NCBI GenBank assembly: GCA_005778045.1
Contig: SXKQ01000071.1
Coordinates: 1-17,590 of the forward strand
DNA length: 17,590 nucleotides
Origin: Planctomycetia bacterium
GTDB lineage: Bacteria > Planctomycetota > UBA1135 > GCA-002686595
Reading direction: 5' to 3'
The notes under the pieces are model-generated. The model was not told the origin of the DNA. It saw only the letters and a program-made list of their open reading frames with translations, and ran no database searches. A program made the position numbers and the translations under genes. Of this stretch, positions 1 to 5,654 are shown in pieces (the first letter of the stretch is position 1; each line of letters opens with the position of its first letter).

Positions 1-140
1 ACGAGGCCGACGAACTCTCCCGGCCGGAGGACGAGGTCGAGACCGTGCAGCGCAAGGTGGGACCGGCCGAAGAAGCCGCGGCGATAGCTGCGCACGAGTC
101 CGCACACCTCGACCGCGGGACTGGACTCGCCGACGTTCAT
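1..140 (-). CDS. ABC transporter ATP-binding protein, N-terminal fragment
   Basis: The minus strand reads from an ATG at 140 to the window edge without a stop, giving 46 codons plus two bases. The translation begins MNVGESSPAVEVCGLVRSYR and ends LALHGLDLVLRPGEFVGLV. This is the usual start of an ABC ATPase: a first beta strand, an aromatic A-loop residue (Tyr19), a strand with 'L.gldl.l.pGE..gLv', then the point where the Walker A loop (GxNGAGKST) should begin. Walker A itself lies outside the window, so the assignment rests on the N-terminal pattern only. It would energise import or export of an unknown substrate on the cytoplasmic face of the membrane. It is divergent from the glutaredoxin-like gene with a short shared upstream region. 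No convincing ribosome-binding site is visible before the ATG. Confidence 0.8.
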   Translation of the reverse strand, partial: MNVGESSPAVEVCGLVRSYRRGFFGRSHLALHGLDLVLRPGEFVGL

Positions 141-196
141 CGTTGCCAGAGTGTGGCGCAGGGCGGCTCCGCTGGGAAGGCGCCATGCCCGTGCGC

Positions 197-202
197 TATC
201 CT
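197..202 (+). promoter_or_regulatory. Putative -10 box (TATCCT) for the glutaredoxin-like gene
   Basis: TATCCT preceded by GCGC lies 8 nt before the TTG at 211. The same GCGCTANNCT layout is found before 3500 (minus) and 3554 (plus). If it works as a -10 box, transcription would begin at or next to the start codon, giving a leaderless mRNA. No good -35 hexamer was seen. Confidence 0.4.
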
Positions 203-210
203 CCTCGACC

Positions 211-516
211 TTGGCCGCCTTCCTCGATCGCTGGCGCTCGCGCCCCGTTCCGCTGGTGCTGTACACGGCGCCCGGCTGCGGCTTGTGCGAGGAATTGAAG
301 CGCGAGCTCGCGCGTGCGCGGGTCTCGCGGCGCTACGAGCTGCGCGAGGTCGACGTGCGCTCGGATCCCGACCTCGAGGCGCGCCATGGCCGCTCGATCC
401 CGGTGCTCGAGATCGCCGGCCGCGTGGCCTTCAAGGGGCGTGCGAGTGCCGAGGAGTTCCAGCGCAAGTTCGAGCGCATCGCGGCGGAGTGGGAGCGAGC
501 GGGGGAGGCGGGCTAG
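211..516 (+). CDS. Glutaredoxin-like thiol-disulfide protein (Glrx-like/DUF836 type)
   Basis: A 101-residue thioredoxin-fold protein, probably a cytoplasmic thiol-disulfide oxidoreductase. The sequence shows a first strand VPLVLYTAPGCGLC with the CxxC redox pair at Cys23 and Cys26, a helix CEELKRELARA, a strand YELREVDVRSDPDLEARHG, and the cis-proline motif RSIPVLEI, then a short C-terminal helix. This order and length fit the small glutaredoxin-like (DUF836) family. The start is uncertain. I chose TTG 211 because a -10-like box lies 8 nt upstream and it leaves room for a promoter facing the ABC gene. GTG 151 (121 residues) is in frame and possible, but would leave only 10 nt between the divergent genes. 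Its stop overlaps the next start by one base (TAGTG), so it is probably cotranscribed with the FHA gene. The partner or substrate is unknown. Confidence 0.75.
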   Translation: MAAFLDRWRSRPVPLVLYTAPGCGLCEELKRELARARVSRRYELREVDVRSDPDLEARHGRSIPVLEIAGRVAFKGRASAEEFQRKFERIAAEWERAGEAG

Positions 517-1382
517 TGGCGCAGCTGTTCGTGCTGTCGGGGCCGGAAGTCGGCAAGACCTTCACTTTTCAGGCGGGCGACGCTGTCGGTCGCACGGCGG
601 AGACGCCGATCACGCTCAAGCACGCGTCGATCTCGCGTCGTCATGCACACTTCGAGTGCGTCGGTGGGCACTGGAGCCTCGTCGACGACGGCTCGACCAA
701 CGGCATCACGTTCCAGAAGGCGCGCGTGCAGCGCCTCGAGCTCGTCGACGGCTGTGAGTTTCAGATGGGCGAGCTGTTCCTGCGCTTTCGCGCCGGCGAG
801 GCTGCGAGCGATATGCCGCGCGTGGCTGCCGCTCGCACGATCACGCCGAGCGTTGCCGCCGCTGCCGCCGCTGCCGCCGAGGACGAGATCCAGCTCGAGG
901 CTGCGGACGAGCCGGCGCCGGCGGCGCCGCGACCGGAGCTCCGGCTGCCGCCTGCTCCCGCGCACGCGGAGCCTGAGATCACCTTGCGGCGCCCCGCAGT
1001 TCCATCGGCTCCGACTCCCGCCGCACCGCGCGCATCACCGGTCGACACGGGATTCGGACCTGCTCCGGCCGGCGCTGGCGCGACCATCTCGCGCAACAAG
1101 GAGCGCTCTGGCGAGCGCGTGCTTCAATACTCGAAGGTCGAGAACCGCGGCGGGCTCGCCAACGCGGACCTGTCGCAGATCGGCGGCTTCACGAAGCTGC
1201 TGATCGTCGTCTTCGCGCTCGCCCTCATGACCGCCCTCGCGTGGTTCGCCTTCTCGGGTGCGGCGTGGTTCAAGGAGCGCGCGAGCGGCGCGGCGTCGAG
1301 CGAGGTCGAGAGCGAGCCAGAAAACGAGCCAGAAAACGAGCCGGAAAATGAGCCGGAAAATGAGCCGGCGGGCGAGCGCTGA
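516..1382 (+). CDS. FHA-domain protein with a C-terminal transmembrane helix
   Basis: A 288-residue protein starting at GTG 516, which overlaps the preceding stop. Residues 1-90 form a forkhead-associated domain, a phosphothreonine-recognition module. The conserved residues are present: GR at 25-26, SRRH at 40-43 and GSTNG at 59-63. A low-complexity linker rich in Ala, Pro and Glu follows, including a run of eight alanines. A single hydrophobic helix spans roughly 228-250 (KLLIVVFALALMTALAWFAF), and the tail ends in four EPEN repeats. The FHA domain is most simply cytoplasmic with the acidic tail outside. FHA proteins usually read Ser/Thr kinase signals, but no kinase is in the window. The open frame continues upstream of 516, but that part is the alternative frame of the glutaredoxin-like gene and resembles no protein. 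Family assignment is firm, specific role unknown. Confidence 0.88.
   Translation: MAQLFVLSGPEVGKTFTFQAGDAVGRTAETPITLKHASISRRHAHFECVGGHWSLVDDGSTNGITFQKARVQRLELVDGCEFQMGELFLRFRAGEAASDMPRVAAARTITPSVAAAAAAAAEDEIQLEAADEPAPAAPRPELRLPPAPAHAEPEITLRRPAVPSAPTPAAPRASPVDTGFGPAPAGAGATISRNKERSGERVLQYSKVENRGGLANADLSQIGGFTKLLIVVFALALMTALAWFAFSGAAWFKERASGAASSEVESEPENEPENEPENEPENEPAGER
1314..1367 (+). repeat. 12-bp tandem repeat encoding EPEN units
   Basis: Four full 12-bp units plus a half unit lie at the 3' end of the FHA gene. The first two are GAGCCAGAAAAC and the next two GAGCCGGAAAAT, so the units differ in pairs. They encode Glu-Pro-Glu-Asn four times. The A-rich codons stand out against the GC-rich surroundings. 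Confidence 0.9.
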
Positions 1383-1393
1383 GGGCTCAGCGC
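1376..1393. terminator. Hairpin spanning both convergent stop codons
   Basis: GCGCTGAG, GG, CTCAGCGC is a perfect inverted repeat with 8-bp arms. It holds the TGA of the FHA gene (1380-1382) and, on the other strand, the TGA of the glycosyltransferase (1387-1389). It could act as a bidirectional terminator for the two converging units. There is no T tract on either side, so termination would not be the classical intrinsic type. Confidence 0.4.
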
Positions 1394-2457
1394 GCTAGGG
1401 CGCGCCAAGCGTCCACGAGGATGCTGGCGCAGTCGTCCCACGTCGCCAGCGGCGGCGGTGTGCCCGCGGGGCGCTCTCGCAGCGCTTCCACGAGTCGTGT
1501 CGGATTGCAGGACGTGAAGTAGCGCACGGCGTCGCCCGCGAGCTCGCGGTGCACGGGCAAGTCGCTCGCCACGACCGGTGCGCCTGCGCGCAGTGCCTCG
1601 ACCAGTGGAAGATCGAATCCCTCGCGCACGGACGGCAGCACCACGCTATCGCACGATGCGTAAAGTCGCGCGAGGGGTACGTCCGCCTGCGGTCCTGCGA
1701 AATCCACGCGCGACAGCACGTCGAGCTCTCGTGCCAGCGCGCGCAGCTCGTCGCCGTGCCGTCCCTGCTCCGTTCCGGCGAGCACGAGGCGCGGAAGCGC
1801 GCGATCCAAGGCCAGTGCACGCAGGAGCGTCTCGACATCCTTGCGGGGCTCGAGGCGACCGACGAACAGCAAGAACGGGTCGCGCGCCGACGCACGCTCG
1901 ACGAGCGGAAGATGATCGCAGCCATTGGGCGCGAACACGAGGTGCTCGTGGCCCGCGCCTGTGAAGGCCGCCGTCTCGCGCGCCAGCGTTCGGGAAACGC
2001 AGAACACGCGCGCAGCTCGACGGACCGCCGAGCGCAGCACGCTGCGAGCCACGAGACGCCGCGAGATCGACACGAAAGGACTCACGACGCTCTTCAAGTC
2101 GTGCAGCGTCAGTGTGAAGGGCACTCCGAGGTTGCGTGGGGCGGGCAAGTGCGCGGTGTGAACGAGGTCGAAGCCGGGACCGATCGCGCGCGCGCGCCGC
2201 AGCACGTCGCGCAGCGCTCCGCTCTCCTGCCACGCGCGCCACAGCGCTGGAGACGCTGGAACGTCAGTCGAGATGCGCTCGATCGAAGCGGGCAACTCAA
2301 AGTTGAGGCCATCGCGCCCGAGCATCACGGCCAGTCGACCTCCGTCGGCCGCGAGCTGCTGCGCCAGACGCGGCAAGAGCTCCCGATTGTGGCGCTGCAC
2401 TCCGCCGAGGCCCTGCGCGAGCACTGTCCCGCAGACGAGGACGCGCGGTGCGCTCAC
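1387..2457 (-). CDS. Glycosyltransferase family 4 (GT-B fold)
   Basis: A 356-residue retaining-type glycosyltransferase, expected to transfer a sugar from a nucleotide donor to a lipid-linked or surface glycan on the cytoplasmic face. The N-terminal domain begins SAPRVLVCGTVLAQGLGGVQRH, with the glycine-rich acceptor-side loop. The C-terminal Rossmann domain has PFLLFVGRLEPRKDVETLL and the donor-binding EX7E motif at Glu279 and Glu287 (EGFDLPLVE). Start is GTG 2457, which overlaps the stop of the upstream glycosyltransferase as GTGA, indicating translational coupling. An in-frame extension upstream of 2457 is the alternative frame of the neighbouring gene. Donor and acceptor cannot be read from sequence. 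The two-gene unit probably decorates a cell-surface polysaccharide or glycolipid. Confidence 0.87.
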   Translation of the reverse strand: MSAPRVLVCGTVLAQGLGGVQRHNRELLPRLAQQLAADGGRLAVMLGRDGLNFELPASIERISTDVPASPALWRAWQESGALRDVLRRARAIGPGFDLVHTAHLPAPRNLGVPFTLTLHDLKSVVSPFVSISRRLVARSVLRSAVRRAARVFCVSRTLARETAAFTGAGHEHLVFAPNGCDHLPLVERASARDPFLLFVGRLEPRKDVETLLRALALDRALPRLVLAGTEQGRHGDELRALARELDVLSRVDFAGPQADVPLARLYASCDSVVLPSVREGFDLPLVEALRAGAPVVASDLPVHRELAGDAVRYFTSCNPTRLVEALRERPAGTPPPLATWDDCASILVDAWRALAR

Positions 2458-3500
2458 GCGAGTTCCTGCCAAAGCGCCTCGACGCGTGCCGCGCAGGCAT
2501 CCCAGGTGAACGGGGTCGCGCGGTCTAGGCAGTCGAAGCGCAGGCTCTCGCGCTCCATCACCGCTCGCACGAGGCCGTCCGCCACGCTCGCGGGATCCGT
2601 GTCCTGTACGACGACTCCGGCGGCTCCCGCGAGCTCGGCCTGCGCGCTGTCGCGCGAAACCACGGGCGGAGTTCCACTGGCAAGTGCCTCGAGCACCGGG
2701 AAGGCGAAGCCCTCCGAGCGCGAAAGCACGATGACTGCGCTCGCGAGGCGCAGCAGGGACGCGAGGTCGCTCTCGGGAATCTCGCCCGGAGTCGAGACGA
2801 AGCGCGAGAGGCCGAGCTGCGAGGCCAGTCCGAGGTCGCGACGCAGCTGCGGGGTGTCGGGGCCCGTGACGACGAGCTGGATGCGCGGGCCGTTGCGCCT
2901 GCGAACCTCGGCGAGTCCGCGCAGCGCGGCGGCGAGGTTCTTCTTCTCGCGCACGGCGCCGATGCACAGCGCGATGGGGTCCTGACCGAGGCGATACTTG
3001 CCGAGCACGACCTCGTCGACCGTGCCGGGCTCCGGAAGGTCCCCGAACGGCGCGCCGACACCCCACGGAAGCACGCGAATTCGCGCGGAGCCCGGCAGCC
3101 AGCGACCGCGGAGGTCGCGCGCTACGTGCTCGCTCGGGCACAGCACACGATCCGCGCGCATGGGTCCCCATGCGGCCCAGAAGCGGTGCCTCCAGCCGGA
3201 ATTCTCGGCGACGCCGTGCTTCCAAGGCAGCTCGTGGAGAGTCTGCACGCGACGGCCAGGGCCGCGCAGCGGAAAGCTCGAGACCGGCGAGTGCACGCCG
3301 AGCAGTCCGAGCTCGCCGACGAGCGCCGGGAGACGCTTGTGACGCCACACGCGCAGCTCACCATCCGGCACGAGTCGCACGACGTCGAGCACTGCGCGAC
3401 CTTCGAGTGCCTCGACGAGCCCGCGCGTCGCGCGCACGACGCCCGGAGGATGGGGTACGTGCAGCGGCGAGACATCGAAACCGACCTTGAGACGTGCCAC
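2454..3500 (-). CDS. Glycosyltransferase family 4 (GT-B fold)
   Basis: A 348-residue GT4-type enzyme beginning MARLKVGFDVSPLHVPHPPG, a start common among mannosyltransferase-like GT4 proteins. It has the hinge strand ALCIGAVREKKNLAAALRGL, a strand with VVTGPD, and the EX7E motif at Glu263 and Glu271 (EGFAFPVLE) followed by ASGTPPVVSRD. I chose GTG 3500 because a TACCCT box sits 7 nt upstream and the fold begins there. The frame stays open for 12 more codons to 3536, without family similarity. It leads a two-gene unit with the GT4 gene at 1387-2457, overlapping by four bases. Its promoter region is shared with the divergent molybdopterin oxidoreductase. Substrate unknown. The two proteins are similar in type but clearly distinct sequences, so they probably add different sugars. 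Confidence 0.87.
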   Translation of the reverse strand: MARLKVGFDVSPLHVPHPPGVVRATRGLVEALEGRAVLDVVRLVPDGELRVWRHKRLPALVGELGLLGVHSPVSSFPLRGPGRRVQTLHELPWKHGVAENSGWRHRFWAAWGPMRADRVLCPSEHVARDLRGRWLPGSARIRVLPWGVGAPFGDLPEPGTVDEVVLGKYRLGQDPIALCIGAVREKKNLAAALRGLAEVRRRNGPRIQLVVTGPDTPQLRRDLGLASQLGLSRFVSTPGEIPESDLASLLRLASAVIVLSRSEGFAFPVLEALASGTPPVVSRDSAQAELAGAAGVVVQDTDPASVADGLVRAVMERESLRFDCLDRATPFTWDACAARVEALWQELA

Positions 3501-3507
3501 GGGGAGT

Positions 3508-3513
3508 AGGGTA
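3508..3513 (-). promoter_or_regulatory. Putative -10 box (TACCCT) for the GT4 pair
   Basis: Reading on the minus strand, GCGCTACCCT is followed by 7 nt and then the GTG at 3500. Spacing predicts a transcript beginning at the start codon. It lies back to back with the plus-strand box at 3541-3546, the two separated by 27 nt. Confidence 0.45.
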
Positions 3514-3540
3514 GCGCTGCACCGTCGCGCGGGCACGCGC

Positions 3541-3546
3541 TAGGCT
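3541..3546 (+). promoter_or_regulatory. Putative -10 box (TAGGCT) for the molybdopterin oxidoreductase
   Basis: GCGCTAGGCT is followed by 7 nt and then the ATG at 3554. No Shine-Dalgarno sequence can fit in that gap, which supports a leaderless transcript. It is divergent from the TACCCT box on the other strand. Confidence 0.45.
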
Positions 3547-3553
3547 GTTCGCC

Positions 3554-5560
3554 ATGTCGCTCACGCCGGTCACTTGTCCGCTCGACTGTGCCGAGGCCTG
3601 CGGGATGATCGTCGAGAGCGATGCGGAGGGCCACTTCGTCGCGCTGCGCGGCAACCCTTTGCACGGCTATTCACGCGGAGTCTTGTGCGGCAAGACCGCG
3701 ATCTACGGAGACCTGCTGCACTCACCCGAGCGACTTCTGCAGCCGCTCGTACGGCGCGGGTCGAAGGCGACCGGCAGGCTCGAACCCACCAGCTGGGACG
3801 AGGCGCTCGCGCGTATCGTCGAGCGCGTGACGCCGCTGATGGCCAGCCCGGAGCGTATCCTCGCCCTCTGGTACGCGGGCAACATGGGCCGTATCCAGCG
3901 CTTCTTTCCCATGCGCGTGATGCACGCCCTCGGCGCGACCAACGTCGATGGCGGCCTGTGCGACAGCTCCACCACGGCTGGCTACGAGTGCGTGTTCGGC
4001 GGCGTGTATGGCGCGGATCTCGAGGACCTCGACGACTGCGACTTCGTGCTCCTGTGGGGCTGCGACATGGCGCGCACGGTGCAGCACCTCCAGCCTGTCG
4101 TCCAGCGCCTTGCGCGCCGTGGCGTTCCCGTGGTCGCGATCGACATCTACCGCACGGACACGATCGAGGCGCTCGAGCGCTGGGGCGGTCGAGGCGTGAT
4201 CGTGAAGCCCGGCACGGACGCGGCTCTCGCGCTCGGACTGGCTCGGCTCGCCTTCGAGCGCGGGTACGAAGACCGCGAGTTTCTCGCGACGCGCTGTCTC
4301 GGCGGCCATGCCTTCGAGGCGCACGCGCGCGCCGGACACGACCTCGACTGGGTGGAGCGCATCACGGGCGTGCCTGCGGCGGTCGTCTCCGAGCTGGCCG
4401 ATCTGCTCGGATGCTCCCGGCGATTCCTGCTCAAGACAGGCGTCGGCTTCGGCCGTCGGCGCGTTGGCGCGATGAGCATGCGAGCGATCGCCTCGCTCGT
4501 CGCCGTGCTCGGGCGTCCCGACTGCATGCACTACGAGAGCTTCAGCTGCTTCCAGCTGGAGGACAGCGTGATCGAGCGCGTCGACCTGCGGCCGCCCCAC
4601 GTGCGCCACGACGTGATCCAGCAGATCAAGGTGGGCCGCGAGCTCGAGAGCGGTCGCTTCGGCGCGGTGTTCGTGTGGGGGCACAATCCTGTCGTCACCT
4701 GCCCCGAGTCCCTGCGCGTGCGCGACGGGCTCAGACGGGAAGATGTATTCCTCGTCGTACACGAGCAGTTCCTCACCGAGACCGCGGAGCTCGCCGACGT
4801 CGTGCTGCCGGCCACGTTCTCGATGGAGAACGACGACTTCTATCGCAGCTACGGCCATCGACGCTTCCAGCGCTCGCGCAAGGCGTGCGAGCCGCCCGTC
4901 GGTCCGCGCTCGAACGTGGAGACGTTCGCTGCGATCGCGAAGGCCCTCGGCTTGCCGCGTGAATGCTGGGATGTGCGCGCCGACAGGCTGGTCGACGAGC
5001 TGATTGCGGCGAGCGCGAAGCATCTCACTGCGGAACAAGTGACCGCGCTCGGGCGCGGTGAGCCGGTGAAGGTCACGCCGCCACGCGTAGAAGGACCGGG
5101 CACTCCGAGCGGCAAGATCGAGCTGGTGAGCGATCGAGCCACGGCGCTGGGCCAGCCCGCGATGGCGAGCTACGTGCCCGACGACGCTGCGGGCGGGCAC
5201 GGTCGCTTCTGGCTCGTGTGCGCGCCGAGCGTGCACACGCACAACTCCACGTTCTCGCACAGCGCGCGTCACCTGCGCCGTCGCGGCGAGGTGCGGGCGT
5301 GGCTGCACCCGGAGGACGCGCGGGAGCTCGGCCTGAGCGACGGCGATGCGCTGGTGCTCTCGAATGTGCTCGCGAGCCTGACCGTGCGCGCCCGACTGTC
5401 AGCCAACATGGCCCGCGGGCTCGTGCGCATCGATGGCTTGCCGCGCGCCTCCGACGTACCCGAGCGGATCGGCGTCAACGCGCTCGTCTCGGGCGAGGCG
5501 AGCGACATGGGCGAGAGCAACACGCTCTACAGCACGCGCGTCGACGTTCGCCGCGCCTGA
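3554..5560 (+). CDS. Molybdopterin-dependent oxidoreductase (DMSO reductase superfamily)
   Basis: A 668-residue catalytic subunit that would bind a bis-MGD molybdenum (or tungsten) cofactor and one iron-sulfur cluster. The cluster site is Cys8, Cys12, Cys16 and Cys45 (TCPLDCAEACGM, then GVLCGK). Cofactor motifs follow: NVDGGLCDSST near 130-140, where Cys136 is the best candidate metal ligand; WGCDMARTVQHLQP near 168-181; and DIYRTDTIEAL with KPGTDAALALGLA near 197-230. The C-terminal part contains the usual EQFLTETAELADVVLPA stretch and a MopB-binding barrel (WLHPEDARELGLSDGDALVL). There is no Tat signal, so it is probably cytoplasmic. No electron-transfer or membrane-anchor subunit is adjacent, which is unlike respiratory members and more like BisC-type or orphan formate dehydrogenase-like proteins. 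Substrate cannot be deduced. ATG 3554 is supported by the adjacent -10 box. Confidence 0.9.
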   Translation: MSLTPVTCPLDCAEACGMIVESDAEGHFVALRGNPLHGYSRGVLCGKTAIYGDLLHSPERLLQPLVRRGSKATGRLEPTSWDEALARIVERVTPLMASPERILALWYAGNMGRIQRFFPMRVMHALGATNVDGGLCDSSTTAGYECVFGGVYGADLEDLDDCDFVLLWGCDMARTVQHLQPVVQRLARRGVPVVAIDIYRTDTIEALERWGGRGVIVKPGTDAALALGLARLAFERGYEDREFLATRCLGGHAFEAHARAGHDLDWVERITGVPAAVVSELADLLGCSRRFLLKTGVGFGRRRVGAMSMRAIASLVAVLGRPDCMHYESFSCFQLEDSVIERVDLRPPHVRHDVIQQIKVGRELESGRFGAVFVWGHNPVVTCPESLRVRDGLRREDVFLVVHEQFLTETAELADVVLPATFSMENDDFYRSYGHRRFQRSRKACEPPVGPRSNVETFAAIAKALGLPRECWDVRADRLVDELIAASAKHLTAEQVTALGRGEPVKVTPPRVEGPGTPSGKIELVSDRATALGQPAMASYVPDDAAGGHGRFWLVCAPSVHTHNSTFSHSARHLRRRGEVRAWLHPEDARELGLSDGDALVLSNVLASLTVRARLSANMARGLVRIDGLPRASDVPERIGVNALVSGEASDMGESNTLYSTRVDVRRA

Positions 5561-5582
5561 GGCCGGTTTTCACGCGGGACTT

Positions 5583-5597
5583 GCCCGCTGGGCGGGC
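5583..5597 (+). terminator. Possible terminator hairpin after the molybdopterin oxidoreductase
   Basis: GCCCGC, TGG, GCGGGC forms a 6-bp GC-only stem with a 3-nt loop, 22 nt past the stop at 5560. There is no following T tract, and short GC stems arise often by chance in this DNA, so the call is weak. Confidence 0.25.
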
Positions 5598-5636
5598 CGC
5601 AGGCGCGTGTCCTTGTGGCGCGCCGTTGGACGCGCG

Positions 5637-5642
5637 TATACC
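5637..5642 (+). promoter_or_regulatory. Weak -10-like box (TATACC) before the secreted metallopeptidase gene
   Basis: TATACC sits 12 nt before the ATG at 5655, in a 94-nt gap behind the molybdopterin oxidoreductase. It would give a leader of only about 5 nt. It lacks the GCGC prefix and exact spacing of the three better boxes, so it is tentative. Confidence 0.25.
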
Positions 5643-5654
5643 GTTCCCGCAGCC

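Noticed and set aside
45..515. Upstream extension of the FHA open frame
   Set aside because: The codons give Arg/Ala-rich nonsense and lie in the alternative frame of the glutaredoxin-like gene; GTG 516 directly precedes the FHA fold.
1387..3500. A single fused double glycosyltransferase
   Set aside because: One minus-strand frame stays open from 3348 to 1387, but glycosyltransferase motifs appear in two different frames joined by a GTGA stop-start overlap, so these are two genes.
3722..5308. Long minus-strand open frame opposite the molybdopterin oxidoreductase
   Set aside because: No recognisable motif; mirror frame of a well-supported gene.
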